Origin: an uncultured Paenibacillus sp.
GTDB lineage: Bacteria; Bacillota; Bacilli; Paenibacillales; Paenibacillaceae
Length of the DNA stretch: 64,000 nt
Reading direction: 5' to 3'
Assembly (NCBI GenBank): GCA_937895345.1
Contig: CALAWP010000079.1
Coordinates: 62,001-126,000, forward strand
In this document: piece after piece, positions 43,661-52,311 of the stretch
How positions within the stretch are numbered: the stretch's first letter is position 1
Layout of the letters: each line of letters starts with the position of its first letter
Program-made: the position numbers and the translations under genes
The notes under the pieces: model-generated
What the model was told of the DNA's origin: nothing
Databases searched by the model: none
What the model saw: the letters and a program-made list of their open reading frames with translations, nothing else

Positions 43661-44113
43661 TTAAAATCCAAGCCACACTGCCGCTCCGGCGCTTGCAGCC
43701 GCAAACGGCGCGAGCGGAACCTCCTGGAGCGCGGCGGGCAGCGGCCGAATCGCCCTGACGATGAGCAAGGGAACCGCCCACAGCGCCGAGACGAGAGAGG
43801 TCAGCGCAAAAATGACCGCTCCGAGCTCCCATCCGAAAGCCGCTCCTATCATCGCGTACAGCTTGATATCTCCGCCGCCGATCCGGCCCCGGCTGACGAC
43901 CGCCAGCACATAGGCCGCGGCGCCAAGCGCGAGCAGCCCCGCCGCGCTCTGCGCGAACGAGCCGGCAACCGCATGGACCGCCAGAAACAGGAGCATGCCG
44001 GGAATGGTAATTTTGTCGTAGATGCGCCTCTCTCTCAAATCGGTATAAACGCAGACGGCCAGCAATACAAACGCCGGCGCCGCAATGACCCATGACGATC
44101 CGGCTTCCGTCAT
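43661..44113 (-). CDS. Prepilin peptidase, A24 family (CpaA/TadV)
   Basis: A 150-residue membrane protease. The two catalytic Asp residues are in YTDLRERRIYDKIT and GRIGGGDIKLYAMIG (GxGD signature as GGGDIK). It has about five or six hydrophobic segments and lacks the N-methylating domain, as for CpaA. It should cut the Flp pilin leader. First gene of the Tad locus: AAGGAGC 6 nt upstream and a promoter at 44171-44199. Confidence 0.88.
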   Translation of the reverse strand: MTEAGSSWVIAAPAFVLLAVCVYTDLRERRIYDKITIPGMLLFLAVHAVAGSFAQSAAGLLALGAAAYVLAVVSRGRIGGGDIKLYAMIGAAFGWELGAVIFALTSLVSALWAVPLLIVRAIRPLPAALQEVPLAPFAAASAGAAVWLGF

Positions 44114-44170
44114 CTTTAAGCTCCTTTAAGAATTAATACCTGCTACTATTTAGGCGGTAAATCGTTAATT

Positions 44171-44199
44171 ATTGTAATATAGGCATATTTTTTGATCAA
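44171..44199 (-). promoter_or_regulatory. Promoter of the Tad locus
   Basis: TTGATC (44194-44199) and TACAAT (44171-44176), spacer 17 bp. The remainder of 44114-44570 shows only AT-rich spacer, no gene. Confidence 0.6.
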
Positions 44200-44570
44200 G
44201 AAGCAAAAAGATCATGTTTGAACTGATAATTCTAATTGTTTGTAAAAGCTTCTCTTTTTCCGATTTCATATGTTTTATGTCAAAATATTGGTTCTATCGG
44301 CCTGATAATTTCGCGATTTTGGGACAAAATGCATAGCGCCTGCCTAAACTTGCGGCACGTGCGAAGTCCATAAAACCTATAAATCCGCAAAGCGCTCCAT
44401 AGTTCCTTTGCCCCTCCGGATCATAGCATACAGCTCCATTCCATACCTTTCGTCCCGCCCCGCTACGAGTCCGCCAGCCTCATCATGCCCCCCGAATATT
44501 CCCGCGCCCGACGACCGCTTATCCTGCCAAAGTCACCGAACGGATTGTACGAAGCCCTCCTCCCGCAATA

Positions 44571-44619
44571 CAAAAAAGCCGAGCAAACCAGGCTCCAAGA
44601 CCCTGGCATTGCTCGACTT
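44571..44619 (-). terminator. Terminator after the Gfo/Idh/MocA gene
   Basis: AAGTCGAGCAATGCCAGG pairs with CCTGGTTTGCTCGGCTT with small bulges, then T6 on the minus strand. Confidence 0.85.
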
Positions 44620-44657
44620 CTTGACCGCGGCTGCGGTGCTTGGCCGTTTGCCGTAAC

Positions 44658-45659
44658 CTATAAAGGCTGCAACTCCGACGGATAAACTAGTCCCCACTGC
44701 TTCCGGATCCGGTCCATCGTCTCCATGATGCCGACCGTCTCGTCCAGCGGCATGACTTCGCTTTCCAACCGGCCCGACCGCAGGCAGGCCATGGCGGCTT
44801 CCGCCTCATGCTTGTAGCCCGCATATTGGCGGTCGTCGCCGAAATGAACCGGTTCTTCCCCGTACACGAGGAGGCTGGCTTCCTTCGCAAACAGGAAGTT
44901 CGGAATATGAATAGATCCTTGAGTGCCGTACACATAAGCGTCGTTCGTCATGTTGAGCCGCACCGCTCCGTTCAGCGCCGCCGTCCGCCCCCCTTCATAT
45001 TCGAATAGAAGCGAAAATGTTTCGTCCACGCCGGTCTCGCCGATGAACGAGCTGCTCTTAATGGCGGCCGGCTGCATTCCGTAAATCATCGATGCAAACG
45101 AAACGGGATAAATGCCGGCATCGAGCAGCGCGCCGCCTCCAAGCTCCTTGTTCAGCAGCCGTCCGTCCGGCTGCCAGCCGACGTCGAAGCCGAAATCCGC
45201 CTTGACGAGCCGCACGTCTCCGATGCGCCCCTGCTTGATCCATTCCCGCACTTGAACGATCGGCGGCAAAAACCTCGACCACATCGCTTCCATGACGAAC
45301 AGCTTGCGGGCCTTCGCCAGCTGCGCGATTTCCTTCGCTTCGGCCGCGTTCATGACAAACGGCTTCTCGCACAACACCGCTTTGCCCGCTTCCAGGCAAG
45401 CGAGCACATGCTCCTTATGCAGCGGATGAATCGTTCCGACATAGACGATATCTACATCGGAATCTTGCAACAACGCTTCATAGCTTCCGTATGAACGCGC
45501 AAAGCCGAACTGCTCGGCGAACTGTTCCGCCTTGTCCCGCGAGCGGGCCGCGACGGCCGCCAGCTCGGCTCCTTCCGCCAGCTTCAAATCCTTCGCGAAC
45601 GCGGACGATATTCCGCCGCAGCCCATCACGCCCCACTTGATCTTGCCGGTCATGCTCAT
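44658..45659 (-). CDS. Gfo/Idh/MocA-family oxidoreductase
   Basis: A 333-residue NAD(P)-dependent dehydrogenase. N-terminal Rossmann motif WGVMGCGGISSAFA, then EKPFVMNAAEAKEI with the catalytic-type Lys of the family (CEKP), and the second-domain block GGGALLDAGIYPVSFA. Substrates in the family are sugars, inositols and dihydrodiols; not determinable here. ATG has GGAGT 4 nt upstream. Monocistronic. Confidence 0.87.
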   Translation of the reverse strand: MSMTGKIKWGVMGCGGISSAFAKDLKLAEGAELAAVAARSRDKAEQFAEQFGFARSYGSYEALLQDSDVDIVYVGTIHPLHKEHVLACLEAGKAVLCEKPFVMNAAEAKEIAQLAKARKLFVMEAMWSRFLPPIVQVREWIKQGRIGDVRLVKADFGFDVGWQPDGRLLNKELGGGALLDAGIYPVSFASMIYGMQPAAIKSSSFIGETGVDETFSLLFEYEGGRTAALNGAVRLNMTNDAYVYGTQGSIHIPNFLFAKEASLLVYGEEPVHFGDDRQYAGYKHEAEAAMACLRSGRLESEVMPLDETVGIMETMDRIRKQWGLVYPSELQPL

Positions 45660-45728
45660 GACTACTCCACCGCCTCTTCTATGAATGATATCCCTGTTAG
45701 TTTACCATTATTTTCATATGACTGTGAC

Positions 45729-46757
45729 TCAGTTTTTAATTGGGATTTCCTTATCAAAAAAGACGATTGATGCGATTTCCTTGTCATTGATCACATTTTC
45801 AAATGTTTTAATCGTAAACAATTGAGTGCCGCTCTCCGTCAAATGCACCCCGTTAAACAGGTTTGTCGTTTCCGATGTACCGTCCTGGTACTTTATCGTG
45901 ATCGGGTAGTTATCCAAGTGTTGATTAACGCCAACTTCCTTTAATGGGCCGGCAGCTTCACTAATTTCATTCATTGAACTGCTCTCAATCTTCAACGAAA
46001 TCGAAAGCGGCGAGATGGAGATCGTTTTTAGTACCGCCCCATAACCAAACATGGAAATGTTTTTGTTGACCTCATAAGGAGTAGAGTATTCCTTGAAATC
46101 CAGTTTAAAATCCGTTTCCCACACGCCTGATATGACGGTTGTAAAAATGCCTGGAAAAGGATCTGCCGCTTGCAAATCTTTCAGTTTAAAATGTACGTCC
46201 TGACCGGCTATTGAATTTTTCGTCACGATAAGCATAACCAAGCTAATTTTGTTGTCACTCTTGCTGCCATCGTCAATCACTTTAAAGTCTACGCTTTTAA
46301 AGTTCTGATTTGTTGTCATGTCGTTATCTAAAAAGCGGTACCGCGCTGCGTCTAATACCGTACCCTCAGGTGCAGTAAAATCCATTAAGATATAGGTCAG
46401 ATTACTGTCACCGATCACTTGCTTTATGTTAAGAGTCCCATTCTCGTTTTTCACCTGTTTGTCAATCACATAAGCGCCATTTGATAAATATTGTGCGTGC
46501 TCGTGATTTGTCGGACTAAGAAATTTTTTGAAGGTTTCATCCAATCCCAAATATGCCGCTGCAAAAGCGGTTGTAGCTAAACAAGCCATCAACACGACAG
46601 CCAATACTGCTGGTCTTAAACGTTTCGAAAGCGTAAATCCTTTGTGTCTGTTATTCTCATCCTTGCTTTGCGCTAAGATATTATGAAACATCTTTTCTTT
46701 TTGTGCAGTTTTTGGCGTAAGAGCTTCAATAAGCTGATTAATGTTTTTATTGCTCAA
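45729..46757 (-). CDS. DUF4179-type membrane protein, probable anti-sigma factor
   Basis: A 342-residue protein: cytosolic N-terminus of about 45 residues, one transmembrane segment (RPAVLAVVLMACLATTAFAAAYL), then a large extracellular beta-rich region. This is the layout of DUF4179 proteins that sit beside ECF sigma factors and often act as their anti-sigma partners. The start is TTG at 46757, set by AGGAGG 8 nt upstream. It overlaps the sigma gene stop by 11 nt. Base composition is visibly more AT-rich than the neighbours, hinting at transfer. Confidence 0.8.
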   Translation of the reverse strand: MSNKNINQLIEALTPKTAQKEKMFHNILAQSKDENNRHKGFTLSKRLRPAVLAVVLMACLATTAFAAAYLGLDETFKKFLSPTNHEHAQYLSNGAYVIDKQVKNENGTLNIKQVIGDSNLTYILMDFTAPEGTVLDAARYRFLDNDMTTNQNFKSVDFKVIDDGSKSDNKISLVMLIVTKNSIAGQDVHFKLKDLQAADPFPGIFTTVISGVWETDFKLDFKEYSTPYEVNKNISMFGYGAVLKTISISPLSISLKIESSSMNEISEAAGPLKEVGVNQHLDNYPITIKYQDGTSETTNLFNGVHLTESGTQLFTIKTFENVINDKEIASIVFFDKEIPIKN

Positions 46758-47253
46758 TAAAATCTCCTCCTATGTCGATTTTAAGGCGATTGCGGCCTCT
46801 TGATAGTTGAGTTTGGATCGTGCTTTCTTTGTGCCCCAGCAGCTTCGATATCTCCCTTACCGAGTACTCCTCGAAATAGTATAGATATAAAACGGTTTTG
46901 TATTTTTCGGGAAGGGAAAGCAATCTTGCAAGCACTTCCCCCGCTGGCTCGGCGCCGCCCCAGGAAGGAACCTCCGGCAAGGCGTCTAAGGCCACGCGAC
47001 GCGTTTTCCACCAATTTTTCAGAACGTCTTTACAATAATTTCTGGCGGTCACGGTTAACCATGCCTTTTCATGCTCGTAGTCATTGAAAATCATTTGAGA
47101 TTTAATCAGTTTTAGAAATACAGATTGAACAGCGTCTTCTGCATCAACGGAATGCTTCAAGTAGATAAAGCACAGCCTGTAAATCCTATCTGCATGCCGT
47201 TGATATAGTTCGGCCAATTCTTTATCCGTACGCAGTAAAGAACTGTTCTCCAT
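46747..47253 (-). CDS. ECF-type RNA polymerase sigma factor
   Basis: A 168-residue sigma factor. Region 2: HADRIYRLCFIYLKHSVDAE, AVQSVFLKLI and KAWLTVTARNYCKDVLK. Region 4: LLSLPEKYKTVLYLYYFEEY, VREISKLLGHKESTIQTQLS. Region order and length are typical. Start at 47253 with AGGAGG 6 nt upstream. Translationally overlapped with the DUF4179 protein that probably restrains it. Signal and regulon unknown. Confidence 0.88.
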   Translation of the reverse strand: MENSSLLRTDKELAELYQRHADRIYRLCFIYLKHSVDAEDAVQSVFLKLIKSQMIFNDYEHEKAWLTVTARNYCKDVLKNWWKTRRVALDALPEVPSWGGAEPAGEVLARLLSLPEKYKTVLYLYYFEEYSVREISKLLGHKESTIQTQLSRGRNRLKIDIGGDFIEQ

Positions 47254-47454
47254 TTTTTCGCCTCCTGCATATAACACGATTGGTGACTCGAAAATATCCC
47301 ATTACACTGTTTAATTTTTACAGTGCGCAACCGCCAATCGGGAAAGCTGAACTACCCAAAATTTCACCTTTGATCCGGTTATATATATAAGTTGAACTAA
47401 TTATTATCACTACTTATGCCAAGCTGCATGAAGAATCGACTTCCGATCGCTCTC

Positions 47455-47506
47455 GCAGAGGGATGCTTGGATTTCCTAGAACCCGTAACGGTTACCATCC
47501 CTCTGC
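47455..47506. other. 11-bp perfect inverted repeat with 30-nt loop
   Basis: GCAGAGGGATG (47455-47465) and CATCCCTCTGC (47496-47506). The loop contains a second small palindrome, GTAACGGTTAC. It lies upstream of the ECF gene and downstream of the cnt-type operon. No T-tract. Nothing else is seen in 47254-47593. Confidence 0.7.
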
Positions 47507-47593
47507 AAAGGCGAACACTGCCGTTTCTCCAGTTCGATTTCCTCATTTCGCTTGTTTCGTATGATTCTCTATTTCAAATTATATAGAAATGAA

Positions 47594-47630
47594 AAATCCT
47601 CCCCAAATTACTCTGAGGAAGATTATCTCA
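47594..47630 (-). terminator. Terminator of the cnt-type operon
   Basis: AATCTTCCTC pairs with GGGGAGGATT with wobble pairs, followed by TTTCATTTC on the minus strand. Confidence 0.6.
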
Positions 47631-47693
47631 TGTTTTATAGACCGCCATAGGCGTGAATTATTTGACAAGGTTGGATCAACTTTGACGGCGGTA

Positions 47694-48887
47694 CTAAGCG
47701 TTCGACTCCAGCGCCGTCTTGATCCGCCGTTCGTAAGCGAGCGGAATCATAGCCGCGCCGAGCGCTGCGCATGCGGCATACATCCACGAGTAAGTGGACA
47801 AATCCGCAATCGGCCCCATCAAGACGCCGCCCAGCACCACGCCCAGATCGGCCATGGCGATGAACAGTCCGACGAGCACATTGCGCGTCTCCTGCGGCAG
47901 CACAAAGGTCAAATAGGTCGTCAGCGTCGGATACAGCAGCGCCTGGGCGGTCCCCATCATTAGGGCGCCCGCATACAGGACGACGGCGCCGCCCGCCGAC
48001 GCCGACAAGCTGACGCACAGCGCCGACGCCGCGATCAGCAGCATGATCCCCATCATATAGCCGGAATGCCATTTGCCGTCCGACGGAATTTTTTTGCGCA
48101 GCGCGAACCGGGCCGCCACAACGACGCCCGCCTGCAGCATCAGGTACACCGCGGCGCTGCCCCCCGGCACTTGGCCGGCATACAGCGGCATAAAGGCGGT
48201 GACCGCTCCGAACACCACGGAAGCCGTCAGCATGAGCGCGCTGCATTTGAACAAATGCGGATTATGCACCAGCTGGCCGAACGAACGGAACGTATCCGCT
48301 CCGCGGCGGCTGTTCCCGCCGGCCGGCGGCTGTGTCTCGCGAGGCTCCATCCTCGCGCTGAAGCCGACGATGCCCGTCAGGACGGCAATGGCAATCATGG
48401 CAATCGCAAATGCGCCTTCCGCCTGCCATATGCCCACGGCGAGCAGCGGGCCGATAACCGCCGGAAGGGAGGCGCACAAGGAATACATCGACACCCCTTG
48501 AGAACGCTCCTTGTCCGGCAGCGCGTCAATAATGCCGAGCTGAAGCGCCATGGAGAAAAATGCGGTGCACACGCCCTGCAAAGCTCTCGCGACAAAATAA
48601 CCTTCAAATCCGGTGAATGTATACAATATCAAGGCCGCGCCGTTTAACAGCAAGATGGCGCGCAGCACCTTGATCGGACCGTGCCGCGCAATGACCTGAC
48701 CCGCCCAAGGCCGAAGCAGCATCGTCGTCGCCAAATACGCCCCCATGACGATGCCAATCGTCGTATTGGCGGCGCCCGCCGCCTCGCCCTTCAACGGAAT
48801 GACGACGTTCAAGACGGCGTTCGCGCTGAAATAAAGAACGGACAGCAAATACAGCCGCATAAAAGGCCACGACAGCGCTCCTTTCAT
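47694..48887 (-). CDS. cntE: MFS exporter, CntE-type (opine metallophore export)
   Basis: A 397-residue major-facilitator protein with 12 predicted segments (first: FMRLYLLSVLYFSANAVLNVV; motif A-like GPIKVLRAILLL region). By position it closes an operon of binding protein, two permeases and two ATPases in the order of cntABCDFE in Staphylococcus aureus, where CntE exports staphylopine. Family placement rests mainly on this context. ATG has GGAGG and AGGGG within 16 nt upstream; 29 nt after the second ATPase. Confidence 0.75.
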   Translation of the reverse strand: MKGALSWPFMRLYLLSVLYFSANAVLNVVIPLKGEAAGAANTTIGIVMGAYLATTMLLRPWAGQVIARHGPIKVLRAILLLNGAALILYTFTGFEGYFVARALQGVCTAFFSMALQLGIIDALPDKERSQGVSMYSLCASLPAVIGPLLAVGIWQAEGAFAIAMIAIAVLTGIVGFSARMEPRETQPPAGGNSRRGADTFRSFGQLVHNPHLFKCSALMLTASVVFGAVTAFMPLYAGQVPGGSAAVYLMLQAGVVVAARFALRKKIPSDGKWHSGYMMGIMLLIAASALCVSLSASAGGAVVLYAGALMMGTAQALLYPTLTTYLTFVLPQETRNVLVGLFIAMADLGVVLGGVLMGPIADLSTYSWMYAACAALGAAMIPLAYERRIKTALESNA

Positions 48888-48916
48888 CTTTCCCCTAACC
48901 TCCTTCTCCCCTCAAG

Positions 48917-49657
48917 CTATATAATCATCGACAGCAGCTTCCGGGCATAGTCCGACTGCACGTCCTTCAGCCGCTCGATGTCCGTCGTCTCCTCGATCCG
49001 GCCGTCCCGCATTATAATCGCCCTGTCGCAAATATAAGCCGCCGCCTGAAGATCGTGAGTAATAAAAACGTAGCTCATGCCGTACGTCTGCCGCAAACTT
49101 TTCAGCAAATCCAGCACCTGGAGCTGTACGGAGCCGTCCAGCGAGCTGACCGCTTCGTCCAGCAGGATGAGCTTCGGTTCGGTCGACACGGCTCGGGCGA
49201 TGCACACCCGCTGGGCTTCTCCCCCCGACAGCTCGTGAGGATATTTGCTTCGGTAGGATTCGTCCAGGCCGACTTGATGCAGCAGCACATCGATCTTGAC
49301 GTCGATGTCCCGGCCGCTCATGCCCAGCAGCTTCAAGGGCTCCTTCATCGCCTTCTCCACCGTGTAAAACGGATTGATCGAGGAAGCGTAATCCTGAAAA
49401 ACGGCGCTGATGCGGCCCCGTCTCGTCCTTCGCTCCCCGGCCTTCTCCCCTTCGAACAGGACGGAGCCGGCATCGGGCTTCTCGATGCCGAGCAGCAGCC
49501 GCCCCAGCGTCGACTTGCCGCTTCCGCTTTCGCCGATGACGCCCAGACATTCCCCTTGCCCGCATTCGAAGCTGATGCCGTGCAGCACCTTCTGGAATTC
49601 CCGCCCGAACATGCCGCCTTTGCGGTACGATTTCTCTACGCGGTCAACGATGAGCAA
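48917..49657 (-). CDS. cntF: ABC transporter ATP-binding protein, CntF-type
   Basis: A 246-residue Opp/Nik-type ATPase: Walker A GESGSGKSTLGR, signature LSGGEAQRVCIARA, Walker B LILLDEAVSSLD, H-loop ITHDLQAA. In the peptide/nickel family two different ATPases form the motor. The start is TTG at 49657 (GGGAGG 8 nt upstream), overlapping the cntD stop by 14 nt; the open frame continues upstream only as shadow. Second motor subunit of the metallophore importer. Confidence 0.85.
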   Translation of the reverse strand: MLIVDRVEKSYRKGGMFGREFQKVLHGISFECGQGECLGVIGESGSGKSTLGRLLLGIEKPDAGSVLFEGEKAGERRTRRGRISAVFQDYASSINPFYTVEKAMKEPLKLLGMSGRDIDVKIDVLLHQVGLDESYRSKYPHELSGGEAQRVCIARAVSTEPKLILLDEAVSSLDGSVQLQVLDLLKSLRQTYGMSYVFITHDLQAAAYICDRAIIMRDGRIEETTDIERLKDVQSDYARKLLSMII

Positions 49658-50471
49658 CGGCTTCGCCTCCCATGATCCGGTTGAAATGGCGGCTGAGCGC
49701 TTGCTTGGAACCGACCAGATACCGCGTGTACGGATGCCGGGCTTCGGAGAAAATCGCCTCCGACGTTCCCTTTTCCACGATTTCCCCATCCTTCATGACC
49801 ATCACCTCGTCGGCCACTTTGCGGACGACGCCCAGATCGTGCGAGACGAATATCATCGAGCAGCCCAGATCTTCCCGCAGGCGAAGCAGCTGCTCCACCA
49901 CCTCGTATTGCGAAATCGCGTCGAGCGCGGTCGTCGGCTCGTCGGCGATGATCAGATCCGGCTCCAGCGCGATGGCCAGCGCAATCATGACCCGCTGCAG
50001 CATGCCTCCCGACAGCTGATGCGGATGCTTGTTCATGATCGAGGCAGGCTCCTTCAGCATGACACGCTCCATGGCGCCGATGACGGCGGCTTCGATGTCG
50101 CTGCGGCTCCAATCGTAATGCTGCGCCAGCGTCTCCCTGCACTGCGCCCCGATGACGCGGGAAGGATCGAAAGCCCGCATCCCGTTTTGCATAATCATGC
50201 ACAGCCGTTTGCCCCGCCATTTCCTCATTTCCTTTTCGGGCAATTCGCCCAGGTTGACGCCCTTAAACAGAACGTCCCCGGAGTGGCGGACGCCGTTTTT
50301 GTTCAAACGCATGACGGCTCTGCAGGTCACGGATTTCCCGCTCCCGCTTTCCCCCACAATGGCCAGGCAGCCGCCCTCCTTCACTTGAAACGAGCTGTCC
50401 GGCACGATCGTTCTGCCGGTATGGCTGTCCCAAATGTGCAAATGCGATACTTCCAGCACGTTCGCAGCCAC
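49644..50471 (-). CDS. cntD: ABC transporter ATP-binding protein, CntD-type
   Basis: A 275-residue Opp/Nik-type ATPase: Walker A VGESGSGKSVTCRAVM, signature LSGGMLQRVMIALA, Walker B LIIADEPTTALD, H-loop VSHDLGVV. Start is GTG at 50471, right after the cntC stop, with AGAGG 8 nt upstream. Pairs with CntF to power import. Confidence 0.87.
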   Translation of the reverse strand: MAANVLEVSHLHIWDSHTGRTIVPDSSFQVKEGGCLAIVGESGSGKSVTCRAVMRLNKNGVRHSGDVLFKGVNLGELPEKEMRKWRGKRLCMIMQNGMRAFDPSRVIGAQCRETLAQHYDWSRSDIEAAVIGAMERVMLKEPASIMNKHPHQLSGGMLQRVMIALAIALEPDLIIADEPTTALDAISQYEVVEQLLRLREDLGCSMIFVSHDLGVVRKVADEVMVMKDGEIVEKGTSEAIFSEARHPYTRYLVGSKQALSRHFNRIMGGEAVAHR

Positions 50472-51365
50472 TTATGCCACCTCTCTTCCTTCCAGCCGGG
50501 CGGAGGCGGCGGCCGCTTGCTCCTGCCGCTTCTTGCCGGACTTCATCAGCTTCGGATCGAGGGCCGTCTGCAGCGCATCGGACAGGAAGTTGACGGCCGA
50601 GACGACGATGACGATGGCAAGTCCCGGCGCCAGCATCAGTCCCGGACGGGAGAACATGACCTCTCTCGCCTCGTTCAGCATCATGCCCCATTCCGCATGC
50701 GGCGCCTGAATGCCCAGACCGAGAAACGAGAAGCCCGAAATTTGCAAAATCATCGAGCCGAACGCGCTGCTGGACGCAACCGCGATATCCGGCAGCGAGA
50801 CGGGGACGACGTGCTTGGCCATAATGGCGATGTGGCCCGTTCCGATCGCTCTGGAAAACCGGACGTAATCGGCTTCGGCGTATTGCATGACGGACGTACG
50901 AATGACGCGGGCGAACCACGCCCATTTCATCAGGACGAACGCGATCAGAATGTTGTCGAGCCCGGCGCCGAGGATGCCGACGACCGCCAGCGACATGACG
51001 TAGCCGGGAAAGGACAGCATCACGTCGCAAATTCTCATCAGGACGGCATCCGTGCGCCCCCGGAAATAGCCGGCCAGAAAGCCGACGGCGGCTCCGATCG
51101 CGGCCGACGCGGCAAGCGCGACGAATACCCACAGCACGCTGGGGCGAATGCCGTATATGATACGGGACAGGATGCAGCGCCCCAAATGGTCGTTGCCCAG
51201 CCAATATTCCCACGAAGCGGAAGCGAAGCGCAGCTCCATGTTCGCCTCGTTCGGATCGTGCGGCGCGAATACGGGAGCGAACAGTCCGACAATGACGATG
51301 GCGGCGACGACCGACATGGACAGAAACGCCAGCTTGTCTTTCCATACATTACGGAAAATGTTCAT
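50472..51365 (-). CDS. cntC: ABC transporter permease, CntC-type
   Basis: A 297-residue DppC/NikC-type permease with an N-terminal membrane helix (LAFLSMSVVAAIVIVGLFAP), the NDHLGRCILSRIIYG motif and the EAA-loop (YVRFSRAIGTGHIAIMAKHV). ATG directly follows the cntB stop (TAAATG) with AAAGGAG upstream. Forms the channel with CntB. Confidence 0.87.
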   Translation of the reverse strand: MNIFRNVWKDKLAFLSMSVVAAIVIVGLFAPVFAPHDPNEANMELRFASASWEYWLGNDHLGRCILSRIIYGIRPSVLWVFVALAASAAIGAAVGFLAGYFRGRTDAVLMRICDVMLSFPGYVMSLAVVGILGAGLDNILIAFVLMKWAWFARVIRTSVMQYAEADYVRFSRAIGTGHIAIMAKHVVPVSLPDIAVASSSAFGSMILQISGFSFLGLGIQAPHAEWGMMLNEAREVMFSRPGLMLAPGLAIVIVVSAVNFLSDALQTALDPKLMKSGKKRQEQAAAASARLEGREVA

Positions 51366-52298
51366 TTACAGCTCCTTTCGCAGCTTCGGATTCAGCGCCG
51401 CATTGATCACATCGGAAACGGTATTGAACAGCACGAAGGCCGCGGCCAAAATAAGAACGTACGCCTGAATGATCGGGAAGTCCCTGCCCAGAATGGCATT
51501 GACGGTCAGCGTCCCCAGCCCGGGCCAGGCGAATACGTTTTCGACGACGACCGTGCTTCCGAGCAAGATCGGAATGGCCATGCCGAATACCGAAACCGCC
51601 ACCTGCATCGAGTTGCGCAGCAGGCGCATCGTAATGTTCCGCTCCGGCAAGCCGCAGGCGCGGCCGTACAGCACATAATCTTCATTAAGCTGGCTGAGCA
51701 TGGAGCTTCGAACGACGCGGAAATAGATGCCCGCGTAGTTGATCGTCAAGACGATGACCGGCAGCACGTAGCTCAAGTACGAGTCCATGCCGCTCGTCGG
51801 CAGCCAGTCGAGCTTGACGGAAAAATACCAGATCAGCAACGCCGCAAGCCAGTAAGAGGGCATGGCGGTCAGGAGAAACGATACGCCCCTGACCGATTTG
51901 TCCGTCCATTTCCCTTCCCGAAGCGCGCATAGAACGCCCAGCGCGATAGACATCACGATAATGGCGACGACCGAAATGAGCGTCAGCTTGAGCGTATTGG
52001 CAAACGCCGGCCCCAGCAGCGACCATACCGGCTTGCCCGTGACGTACGAGCTGCCGAAGTCGAGCTTCAAGCTGGAGACCAGCCAGTCGGCATAACGGAC
52101 CAGGAACGGCCGGTCCATGCCGAGCTCCGCCTTCGTCGCCGCGATCAGTTCCTCCGTAATTCTCGGCACGCCTTGCGCCTGCAGCACCGCCTCCGCCGGG
52201 TCCAGCGGCGAGAGGTGGCTCAGCGCAAACGTCAGGAACGAGATGACGAGAAGCAGCGGAATGGATAACAAGGACCGTCTAACGATATAACCGCCCAT
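51366..52298 (-). CDS. cntB: ABC transporter permease, CntB-type
   Basis: A 310-residue DppB/NikB-type permease: N-terminal IVRRSLLSIPLLLVISFLTF, then PFLVRYADWLVSSLKLDFGS and the EAA-loop region EDYVLYGRACGLPERNITMR. ATG has AGGGAGG 5 nt upstream, 13 nt after cntA. Confidence 0.87.
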   Translation of the reverse strand: MGGYIVRRSLLSIPLLLVISFLTFALSHLSPLDPAEAVLQAQGVPRITEELIAATKAELGMDRPFLVRYADWLVSSLKLDFGSSYVTGKPVWSLLGPAFANTLKLTLISVVAIIVMSIALGVLCALREGKWTDKSVRGVSFLLTAMPSYWLAALLIWYFSVKLDWLPTSGMDSYLSYVLPVIVLTINYAGIYFRVVRSSMLSQLNEDYVLYGRACGLPERNITMRLLRNSMQVAVSVFGMAIPILLGSTVVVENVFAWPGLGTLTVNAILGRDFPIIQAYVLILAAAFVLFNTVSDVINAALNPKLRKEL

Positions 52299-52311
52299 GG
52301 CGACCTCCCTT

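Noticed and set aside
44408..44656. Small plus-strand gene upstream of the Tad locus
   Set aside because: No ribosome site, overlaps the oxidoreductase terminator hairpin, Ser/Pro-rich shadow composition.
49410..51932. 840-codon frame antisense to the cnt ATPase and permease genes
   Set aside because: Lies opposite three well-supported genes and has low-complexity, Arg/His/Gln-rich content.
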